DNA of 42,889 nt from Lentisphaerota bacterium. GTDB taxonomy: Bacteria > Verrucomicrobiota > Kiritimatiellia > RFP12 > UBA1067. Shown piece after piece: positions 15,825 through 22,970 of this stretch. Positions within the stretch are counted from its first letter, which is position 1; the number at the start of each line of letters is the position of its first letter. Under the pieces are notes generated by a model, which saw only the letters and a list, made by a program, of their open reading frames with translations, was not told where the DNA came from and made no database searches. Location: contig JALHET010000009.1 in assembly GCA_022839525.1 (NCBI GenBank), positions 1 to 42,889 on the forward strand, written 5' to 3'. Made by a program: the position numbers and the translations under genes.

Positions 15825-15980
15825 TTACCGCGCCGGGAACGAGCCGGGCGCGCCGGCTCCCGTCCTTTGCGATGCCGTGCCGACATCATTGCCGTCCTCG
15901 TCCAAAACGACCCTCTTCACCTTAGGAGCCTCGTAAGTACCCGTCACACCGCTACTGAAACCCGGCATTTCCTTGCCCAT
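15825..15980 (-). CDS. 51-residue leader-like peptide, candidate precursor of a modified peptide
   Basis: A short ORF begins at ATG 15980 with GGAG 9 bp upstream and ends TAA 52 bp before the kinase gene. The protein is hydrophilic and Gly/Ser/Thr-rich. GTYEAPKV (residues 14-21) resembles the Y-x-x-P-x-[LV] recognition motif of lasso and PqqA-like leaders. It is followed by KRVVLDEDGND and a C-terminal segment VGTASQRTGAGAPGSFPAR. There is no acidic residue after D32, so a lasso macrolactam cannot form, and no Cys, so lanthionine or disulfide chemistry is excluded. Ser and Thr at 35, 37, 40 and 47 are possible phosphorylation sites. An in-frame extension to 16073 exists but lacks an SD. It is first in an operon with kinase, exporter and nucleotidyltransferase. 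That it is the substrate is inference from position and leader likeness. Confidence 0.6.
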   Translation of the reverse strand: MGKEMPGFSSGVTGTYEAPKVKRVVLDEDGNDVGTASQRTGAGAPGSFPAR

Positions 15981-16213
15981 ACACTCTGTCTCCAAATGCA
16001 ACGTATAAAAAATGATTATCCCATGCTCCGTTAAAAAGTACAGGGAAAAATAAACCACGGAAACGCACCACAATTAAATTTATACCTGCCCGTTTTGAGT
16101 GTGCCCTGTCCGGGCACATGGCATCGACATGCCGCACACGGTCGTTCCCGAAGTTCAGCAGACTCTATAACTGAGGAGTGGTTGCGGAGCACCGCATCCC
16201 ACTAATCGGGAAA
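15981..16213 (-). promoter_or_regulatory. AT-rich upstream region of the peptide operon with a perfect inverted repeat
   Basis: This 233-bp gap follows the Agl23-like gene and precedes the peptide gene. It contains a perfect 7-bp inverted repeat TGTGCCC/GGGCACA (16100-16118, 5-nt loop) without a T-run, which could be an operator or a weak terminator. AT-rich boxes TATAAA, GATAAT and TATACG lie closer to the peptide gene, but no convincing -35/-10 pair stands out. Confidence 0.35.
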
Positions 16214-17824
16214 CTACGGGCTGGGCACAAACACGTTCAACAACACACCCGGCCGGATGCCATAAAAAGAGGCTCGCTTTCCCTGTCCGAACCGTTCGTC
16301 CGCCACATCACCCTGATCTGCGGCTACGATCACGATGGCCGGTTTCACGGTCTCAGGAATCTGCTCTACGCGCGTCCAATAACCGACCCGCTTGTATTTG
16401 CGCAGATACCAGGGCAAAGGCCATGTGTCGGGTGTCGGCACGGCGACAGCTATCAGCGTTTCGTACCCTTGTGCCTTACTCGCCGCCTCTTCGACGGCAG
16501 CGACCAGATTCATCGCGTCGGTTCCGGTGTGCGCATAGACAAACGGATTCCGCGGGTCAGCTGCCCAAGTGAAACAGGCACGGCCTGCCATCCTGGCCTG
16601 CCGGTACGCCACCCCGCCAACCAGTACGGCCACTGCCGCCAAACCGGCCACGCGGGATACCGGCCGTGTTTGCCGGCACAGCCAGTCCACTGCGACACCG
16701 ATCCCCACACCTGCCAGCAGGATATACCCGTGAAGAAACGAGAGCATACACCACGGCGTCTTATATGGAATGGCGGAATACACCCCAGTCAGCACGAGCG
16801 TGTAAACCACTACGAAACGGACAAAACAGGCACGGCGCGACGCCTCTGCATCCCGCCTGCGCGGCCATACGGCCTCAACCGCCGCCAGCAGTGCCGGGAC
16901 AAGCAACCCCGCCTCGCTCCAGACCGGACTGCGACCGTATTTGAACCAAAACATGGTTTTCAGGTAGAACCACCACGGGTGTTGATGCTCGGTGACCACC
17001 GTGGCACGTGAAAGGTAGGCGGGAACCGTTGAAACCAACGCTTCATACACCCCTTGCGGATAAGTGAAAAAAGAAGAGAACAACACAACCGCAACAACCG
17101 CCGCCGACCCTATGGCCAACGCCGCATGACGCACGTTCCATGCCGCACGCACCCCCCGCCAACCGAATACCGCAATGGCCGCAACCGACATGGAAAAAAA
17201 CGAAAGGACAACCGTCTCTTTGGTCGCAGCCGCCAGTCCCGCGAACAGGCCGAATCCGATCGCGTACCAGGCTGTACCCGTTAATGAGTTTGCCGTACCT
17301 TCCTGTTGGGCCTCCGCTCCCGACCGCGCATGCGCATAGAGCCGGCCACACACTAACATCCCCGTCAGGAAGGTGACCAGCATCGTCTCCTGAATAAAAA
17401 AGCGGTTGTAATACGCCATTGCAGGCGATAACGCAGTGAGCAGTAACGAACAAAAGAGGCCGGTACGGTTTGGGAAAAGTCCGCCGTCTCTGGCACATCC
17501 CAATCCCAACATCAGAAAGAGTGTGAAGATACTGAAGCACACCGGCACAAGACGGTAATTCCATTCGGTCGTTTCGGCAAACGTTTCCGCTGTCATACGG
17601 CAAAAAGGCAGCGCGGCAAAATATAAAACCGGGCCGTGGTGATCCGTCGGATCATAATGGTAGGTTCCCGTCTCAAGCAGAATACCGGTGCGCACCGCCT
17701 GATTGGCTTCGTCGCCATGCATCGGACGCTGATCAAGACACGGTATACGCAACGCCAACGCGCACGCCGCAACACCGGTTAGAGCCAACAGCCATCCGAC
17801 GCCTGACAAACCGGTCTTAACCAT
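16214..17824 (-). CDS. Flippase activity-associated protein Agl23 family (TIGR03663), GT-C-like membrane protein
   Basis: A 536-residue polytopic membrane protein with a PMT/GT-C style N-terminus. The first helix is followed by PCLDQRPMHGDEANQAV, an acidic loop with GDE as in lipid-linked sugar transferases, and YDPTDHHGPVLYFAALP, the TIGR03663 hallmark. About ten to twelve hydrophobic helices follow (CSLLLTALSPAMAYYNRFFI, AIGFGLFAGLAAATKETVVL, GVYSAIPYKTPWCML), and a soluble C-terminal region of about 100 residues (VPTPDTWPLPWYLRKYKRVG). The role is inferred to be transfer or handling of lipid-linked sugars at the envelope. ATG 17824 starts 3 bp after the TGA of the upstream DUF2723/TPR gene, so the two are coupled. 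Family call is confident; substrate unknown. Confidence 0.82.
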   Translation of the reverse strand: MVKTGLSGVGWLLALTGVAACALALRIPCLDQRPMHGDEANQAVRTGILLETGTYHYDPTDHHGPVLYFAALPFCRMTAETFAETTEWNYRLVPVCFSIFTLFLMLGLGCARDGGLFPNRTGLFCSLLLTALSPAMAYYNRFFIQETMLVTFLTGMLVCGRLYAHARSGAEAQQEGTANSLTGTAWYAIGFGLFAGLAAATKETVVLSFFSMSVAAIAVFGWRGVRAAWNVRHAALAIGSAAVVAVVLFSSFFTYPQGVYEALVSTVPAYLSRATVVTEHQHPWWFYLKTMFWFKYGRSPVWSEAGLLVPALLAAVEAVWPRRRDAEASRRACFVRFVVVYTLVLTGVYSAIPYKTPWCMLSFLHGYILLAGVGIGVAVDWLCRQTRPVSRVAGLAAVAVLVGGVAYRQARMAGRACFTWAADPRNPFVYAHTGTDAMNLVAAVEEAASKAQGYETLIAVAVPTPDTWPLPWYLRKYKRVGYWTRVEQIPETVKPAIVIVAADQGDVADERFGQGKRASFYGIRPGVLLNVFVPSP

Positions 17825-17826
17825 GC

Positions 17827-20130
17827 TCAACGCCCCCGTACCGGGCCGATCGGCGGCAGTCCGGCCGGCTCTTGCCGCATGAGCTGTTGCAGGAACGGCG
17901 CGGCGACCTGCCGCAGAATGTTGTTTTCCTGAATGCGTTGCGCCGCTTGCCCTTTTCCAAGTTCAAGTGCCCTCTGCAGGGCAAACTGCATCTGCTGCTG
18001 CTGTTGCTTCATCGCACACAGGGTGGCCATGTCGAGCCATGCCTGCCAATCGTTCGGGCGAACTTGAAGATAGCGCGACAACGGCGCAAACATTTTGTCG
18101 GCTTGCCCAGCCTCACCATAAACCTTCACGATCTCGAGCAACTGTTCGGCGGGCATATTCGCCGGCATCTGTTCAACCACACGGTCCATGGCTTTTACGG
18201 CGGCCTCGGGCTTTTTGAGGTTGCTCAGCAAACAGCCGATCTCAAAAAGTTTTGTGACGGGCAGGTTGGGAAGCGTGACAAGCTGCTGAAGATAGTTCGC
18301 GGCCGAATCGTTCTGGCCGAGATCCCGATATGCGATCGCCAGTTCGAACGCATCTTCCGGCGTGAGTGTTTTGGCCTGTTGCGCCTTCTCCGTCAGCATG
18401 CGGACTTTGGCCTCTGTGTTGCGTATCCGCTTAATAAAATCAACAAACCCGAACCCGCGGTCGTTGTTGGGATCACGGCGGTTGTACTCGTCAAGAATGT
18501 CAATGGCCTCCGAGTAGCGCGCCTGGGGCAGCAAGACCTCCTGAACCAACCGGAAATTGGCCTCGGGGCTTACGGGATAAAGCGTGCGGGCTTCCTGAAA
18601 GGCTTTCTCCGCCTCTGCCCGCAGCCCGCGCGCCGCGTAAAGTCCAGCGATTGCGCTACGCAGTTTGGAAAAGGATTTCTGGGCTGGAAGATCACGCCGG
18701 AAAGCGGCTTCGCGCAGCAGCCTCCGCGTATACCAGTCCCAAAACGCCATGTCGTCCTCCACGTTGCTGCGGGAAAGCTGCTGCTGCTCGGCGTTGATCT
18801 TCATGATCAGGCCATGCGGGGAAAGATAAGGGAACATCCACTGGATGACATAACTCTCCTCGATATAAAAAGCGTGGCGGGCTTTATTTTTCGCAAAAAT
18901 CATATCGCATAAAATGCCGTTGATCTCCATCACACCCAACGCGCCACTCACCTGCACACGGCCGTTCTCGATCGTGAGCGATGCGTTTTTCGGCCGTTTG
19001 CCGGACTGCACCTCATCGACATATATCTGAAAAGCGCGCGCGCTGTCGTCCGGTGTCGGGATCCAGATCGGGTTTCCGTAAAGATCCCGCATGGTGGACA
19101 TATAGGTGTTGTCCGCGAGCGCATTCTGCGTGATCAGAAAGACGTCGGGCCTCACCTTCGCCGAATAGATCATGTACGTCGGCACAAAACGCCCCGGATC
19201 CGTACCCCCGAAAAAGATGGCGTTGGTTTCCATTGCGGGCGGAAAGAGCGGGTTGGGCAGGGGTTCCTCATCCGCCTCCAACTCTTCCATAATGGCTTCC
19301 GCCCCCCGCAACTGATAGTTGCCGAACTGCCAGCCGAAATCGTGCCCGTTCTGTTCCGCGCCACTCATCGAGAAGACCAAATACTCGTTGGTATAGTTTT
19401 CATAAATCGGGATCGTAGCCACAAGCAATCCCGCGCACACTAAAACCGCCCGCAACAACGGCTGCAGCCGGGCCGGCAGGATGCCCCGGCGCACCAGCGC
19501 CTTGAGAATCCGATTACCCAACGTCAGACCGAAAGCCAACCCATACCCGATCCAAATCGCGAAAAGTCCGTGCGAACTCACAAACTTCACCTTCTGGATA
19601 AAGGCGTCCTGCAAGTCTCCTTTAATGTTCGCGAGAACCACCAGCAAAACACTCATCACCAGGAATCCCGACGCCGTCGCGATCATCCACTGCTGAGTGA
19701 CCGTATCCATGTCCGAGTGGAAATCCGCCTTTTTCTCGGCGATTTTCCGGAAGTAATACCAGCCCACACCCAAAGCCGTCAGGATCAGCAGCGCCAACAC
19801 GAGCGCACTCACTTTGACACTCAGCCCCGGTTCGCCCGGGCCCGACAGCATATGCATCAGCCCTTTCGCCAGAAAAACAACCATCACGGCCATAACGCCC
19901 GCGAGCGAAAGGCCGACCGTCACCCCTTCAGAAAGGTTGTGCGCCCGCCATGTCCTGACAGCGAACTCCTCCACTTGGCGTAACACGATAGTGACAGCGC
20001 CGATCACCAACAGCAACAGAATCAGGCCGATCAGCAATTTGTCCATGCGCCACAGCGGTTCCCCCCCCATCAGCTCGGAAAGAACCACAAAAAAGCACGT
20101 CACCAGATAAAGCCCCGTCGCCACATACAC
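17827..20130 (-). CDS. C-terminal half of a DUF2723 membrane protein with TPR domain (frame-split gene)
   Basis: 767 residues from GTG 20130. The protein carries several membrane helices (LLIGLILLLLVIGAVTIVL, AGVMAVMVVFLAKGLMHML, VLVCAGLLVATIPI). The extracytoplasmic DUF2723-type segment has SGAEQNGHDFGWQFGNYQLR, NAIFFGGTDPGRFVPTYM and FLITQNALADNTYMSTMRD. A C-terminal region of TPR-like helical repeats follows (residues ~520-740, for example EAEKAFQEARTLYP, LAIAYRDLGQNDSAANYLQQL). The same frame continues upstream of the GTG as AATLGFLPFTLWSFRVG, which is the normal continuation of the preceding ORF. It is therefore the distal part of one ~1370-residue gene broken near 20200. It could still be translated separately; that is uncertain. 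Confidence 0.75.
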   Translation of the reverse strand: MYVATGLYLVTCFFVVLSELMGGEPLWRMDKLLIGLILLLLVIGAVTIVLRQVEEFAVRTWRAHNLSEGVTVGLSLAGVMAVMVVFLAKGLMHMLSGPGEPGLSVKVSALVLALLILTALGVGWYYFRKIAEKKADFHSDMDTVTQQWMIATASGFLVMSVLLVVLANIKGDLQDAFIQKVKFVSSHGLFAIWIGYGLAFGLTLGNRILKALVRRGILPARLQPLLRAVLVCAGLLVATIPIYENYTNEYLVFSMSGAEQNGHDFGWQFGNYQLRGAEAIMEELEADEEPLPNPLFPPAMETNAIFFGGTDPGRFVPTYMIYSAKVRPDVFLITQNALADNTYMSTMRDLYGNPIWIPTPDDSARAFQIYVDEVQSGKRPKNASLTIENGRVQVSGALGVMEINGILCDMIFAKNKARHAFYIEESYVIQWMFPYLSPHGLIMKINAEQQQLSRSNVEDDMAFWDWYTRRLLREAAFRRDLPAQKSFSKLRSAIAGLYAARGLRAEAEKAFQEARTLYPVSPEANFRLVQEVLLPQARYSEAIDILDEYNRRDPNNDRGFGFVDFIKRIRNTEAKVRMLTEKAQQAKTLTPEDAFELAIAYRDLGQNDSAANYLQQLVTLPNLPVTKLFEIGCLLSNLKKPEAAVKAMDRVVEQMPANMPAEQLLEIVKVYGEAGQADKMFAPLSRYLQVRPNDWQAWLDMATLCAMKQQQQQMQFALQRALELGKGQAAQRIQENNILRQVAAPFLQQLMRQEPAGLPPIGPVRGR

Positions 20131-21920
20131 CGCGCGGATACGACGTCTCCCAACCCTGAAACTCCACAGCGTAAACGGAAGGAACCCCAGTGTTGCCGCA
20201 CCAGTTTTTCATATTGTCCGCGCGTGATGGCATGTTTGAAACCTTCCCATGTGCGGGGATACCCCCAGTTCATGGGAGGGTTGCGCAAATCAGAGACAAT
20301 CGGCATGTAGATATAGAACGAGACGCCCAACTCGGCAAAAAAGGTCGTCAGCGCCACGCTGCGCCCGTTGGGCAACATGAACCAGGCCAGCCCGATGACG
20401 AGGAAATTCCAGATGACCGGCCACCAGAACCACCAGGAAGTCGGATGCGTCAAGCCGTTCATGCCGCCTTTACGCAGCAGCACAAACACGGCGAGTTGGA
20501 CTGCGGCTACAGGAAGCGCATAGAACACCCCGCGCGGAATCGTCGCGCTGAACAGGAAAAGAACAAACAATGCGCCCACCAGTCCGACAGTGGGGATCGT
20601 CCAGTCAAAAGGCGCCCCCATATATCCCTGAGGGATAACGGCGCCCTTGATCGCAGAAAGCCGGAAAAAAAGGACCAGAAAAGCCGCCCCTGCCGCAATC
20701 AGCCACGGGAGTGTTTCCTTGTCATCTAGGCGTTCTTTATACGCATACGCACCGCCTAGGCAAAACGCGATAACGAGGATAATTAATCCGGCAACGCTGG
20801 TGTAAACCCCAGGCGCCAGCAACGGCGCGTCCGTCGACGCCACGGTCACCTCGCGCGTGGCGGCTGCCGAAAACAGAACCAGTATCGCGCCGAAACCGGC
20901 CGCGCCCGCAGCGACCCACGCCCCCTTCTGACTCAGTCCGCCAAGTTTTTCCAGACACGCCGCACACACCGTGGCTTTTTGCTTTTCGACACCCGCTCCC
21001 TGCCCCTTGACTTTCCGGCACGCATCCAGAACCAGCACTGACATCAAAGCAAAGGCCACGCACACGCCGCCCACCACCAAAAGGGCCATCGACGGTACGG
21101 CAACCCTGGACAACGGCATAAACTTCGCATACGCCGGGCCGTTTGCCCCCGGCGCGGCAGGCAGGAGCGAACCGATCTGCAGCACATGCGCGGTCAGCAG
21201 AAACGGGATACCCACCAACAGGAAATCACGGAACAACCCGATGTCCCTCAGGAAAATCATCACAACCAGCGGAAGAGCCGCGAGCAACAGCACCTGATAA
21301 TTCGTGAGCCCCAGCCCGAACACAAAGGCGGTCAACCAAAGAATTTTGTCCGTCGGACACCGCATCCAGCGATAGGTCAGCAGAAAAATCCACATGAGGA
21401 ACAGCGCGTTGAGCGTGTAGACCTCGACAATGGTCGCCTGCGACCACATGACCGGGCTGAACGCGAACACCAGACTGCCGCCCACGCCTCCCGCCCAGCA
21501 CAACAGGTCGCTTTCGCTTTGCTGAAAATCGTCTTCGCCCTCATGCGCATCCCGCATCATGTCCGAGGCCGAGCGCGTAATCAGCATTGCCGTAAGGCCG
21601 GCTGCCAGCGCGGCAAACACCGCTGACATCAACGAGATGCTCCATGCGGGAGTCGGCTGCCCCCGGAACGTGACCCAACTGAACAGCCGTGAAAACAGGT
21701 AGGCACATATCGTCCAGATCGGATATCCGGGCGGATGCGGAACGCCAAGGTGATCCCCCGCCACCGCCAACTCGCCCGAATCCTCCAAGGTCACGGAAGG
21801 CCCAAGCGTGAAAAAATAAACAAGGAATGAGATAACTGTCGCCGTCCAAAATGCGTTCCAGTCAATACGCCTAAAAAAAGCACCCTGGCGGGGATCACCC
21901 CAAAAAAGCTTTTTCATCAT
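20100..21920 (-). CDS. N-terminal half of a DUF2723 (protein O-mannosyltransferase-like) membrane protein, ends in a frameshift
   Basis: 606 residues from ATG 21920 (tandem ATGATG). The DUF2723 signature is clear: FFTLGPSVTLEDSGELAVAG, LGVPHPPGYPIWT, SPVMWSQATIVEVYTLNALF and GLGLTNYQVLLLAALPLV. There are more than ten membrane helices, then NPPMNWGYPRTWEGFKHAI and TRGQYEKLV. After YEKLV the frame is lost and ends in a nonsense tail (RQHWGSFRLRCGVSGLGD...). The expected family sequence resumes in the other frame (LGFLPFTLW). Around 20 residues usually found between these points are also missing, so a short deletion and not a single-base slip is implied. DUF2723 proteins are GT-C-like envelope proteins of Bacteroidota and PVC bacteria. 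An AT-rich leader precedes it. Confidence 0.8.
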   Translation of the reverse strand: MMKKLFWGDPRQGAFFRRIDWNAFWTATVISFLVYFFTLGPSVTLEDSGELAVAGDHLGVPHPPGYPIWTICAYLFSRLFSWVTFRGQPTPAWSISLMSAVFAALAAGLTAMLITRSASDMMRDAHEGEDDFQQSESDLLCWAGGVGGSLVFAFSPVMWSQATIVEVYTLNALFLMWIFLLTYRWMRCPTDKILWLTAFVFGLGLTNYQVLLLAALPLVVMIFLRDIGLFRDFLLVGIPFLLTAHVLQIGSLLPAAPGANGPAYAKFMPLSRVAVPSMALLVVGGVCVAFALMSVLVLDACRKVKGQGAGVEKQKATVCAACLEKLGGLSQKGAWVAAGAAGFGAILVLFSAAATREVTVASTDAPLLAPGVYTSVAGLIILVIAFCLGGAYAYKERLDDKETLPWLIAAGAAFLVLFFRLSAIKGAVIPQGYMGAPFDWTIPTVGLVGALFVLFLFSATIPRGVFYALPVAAVQLAVFVLLRKGGMNGLTHPTSWWFWWPVIWNFLVIGLAWFMLPNGRSVALTTFFAELGVSFYIYMPIVSDLRNPPMNWGYPRTWEGFKHAITRGQYEKLVRQHWGSFRLRCGVSGLGDVVSARCMWRRGFIW

Positions 21921-22016
21921 AAGATTTTTCTCAACTCAATAAAGTACGGTTATAATTTACCTTTGATTCAGCCCCCCCGCAAGGACAAGTTTTGAAGATA
22001 AACCAGCGGAAAGGCG

Positions 22017-22485
22017 TCAGACGCTGCGGATCGCCTCCTTGAAAGAAACCCGCGTCCAACAGAGGTTGGGAGAGGTCACTTCGCCAGCGCGACGATTTCG
22101 CGAACCGCCTTCTCGCCGAGGTCGCCGTATTCGCCGATCAAAACGCCACGCCAGGCGAGCCGTTCCGCGACTGCGATCATTTTGGTCCCGTCCAAGACAG
22201 CCCCCCACCGACCGCCAGCAGAAACCCGACAGCCTCGTCTTTGGCCTGGGCAGCGGCCTTTATGCAGGTCTCATACCTCGGATTGGGCTCGATCCCTCCG
22301 AACTCGACCACCGTATGTCCCGACAGAGCCCGGCGCACCTGATCATAGACACCGTTCCTCTTAATCGACCCGCCGCCGTACGTCAGCATGACCTTGACCC
22401 CCTCAGGGATCAGATCTTTGATCTCAGCAATCATTCCCTTGCCAAACACGATCTTCACCGGATTGAAATACGTGAAACTTTTCAT
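22017..22485 (-). pseudogene. Relic of an iron-dependent (YqhD/BdhA-like) alcohol dehydrogenase
   Basis: From ATG 22485 (SD AAAGGGG upstream) the first ~100 residues are the N-terminus of a YqhD-type NADP-dependent alcohol dehydrogenase: NPVKIVFGKGMIAEIKDLIP, MLTYGGGSIKRNGVYDQV, VVEFGGIEPNPRYETC and FLLAVGGG. A one-base loss after GGTGGGGGG shifts the frame. The next frame reads VLDGTKMIAVAE and then jumps to a C-terminal-like stretch LIGEYGDLGEKAVREIVALAK and a stop. About 250 residues, with the metal-binding His cluster, are missing. It is therefore a frameshifted and internally deleted remnant, not a functional enzyme. Confidence 0.78.
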
Positions 22486-22516
22486 CGTCCTGTCCCCTTT
22501 ACCGTTCGCAGCCGGT

Positions 22517-22933
22517 TTAGATCTCCGAGTTGGCATCAGGTATAATGGCGCCGTGGCGCGACCAGAGACCTGTCACCTCTTTGAAACCGTATTTCTTCAC
22601 GGTCTGGACAAACTTTTGAGGATCATCTTTTGACGTATCGACGTGCGGACACCAAGGGCCGGTCGCCTGCGTTTCGACGTGCCCGTAACCTGCGCAGCGG
22701 ATCCTTTCCAGAACCTCTTCTATCCGATTCCGGAGCATTCGCAGGTCGCTCTGTTCGGCCACATCACACACCGCGACGATCCGCGCCTCGGGCTCATTCA
22801 GCAGACTCCTGACATTGGACATCCCCTGTCCGCCCGCACCGATCATCGCGACATTCCCCCTTTCGCCCGGCGCGATAAACCCTGCGCCGCCCAACACGTG
22901 CCTGAGGTTCGGATTGCGGCCAATAACCTCCAT
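22517..22933 (-). pseudogene. Chimeric relic: Gfo/Idh/MocA N-terminus joined to a sugar isomerase (AP2Ec-type) fragment
   Basis: The open frame from ATG 22933 (138 codons) fuses two unrelated pieces. Residues ~1-64 are the Rossmann start of a Gfo/Idh/MocA oxidoreductase (VLGGAGFIAPGERGNVAMIG, AGGQGMSNV, EARIVAVCDVAE). Residues ~66-138 look like a xylose-isomerase-like TIM-barrel sugar epimerase (VLERIRCAGYGHVETQ, FVQTVKKYGFKEVTGLW, SRHGAIIPDANSE). Neither domain is complete. The simplest reading is a deletion that joined two neighbouring sugar-catabolism genes in frame. It lies 37 bp after the GH2 gene. Expression is possible but a function is not expected. Confidence 0.65.
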
Positions 22934-22970
22934 AGCGGTTTCCCCGCCGTCACTTTCGAGAACGGCAGAG

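Noticed and set aside
15825..15980. Lasso peptide precursor
   Set aside because: No acidic residue lies at positions 7-9 of any plausible core, and lasso B1/B2/C genes are not in the window.
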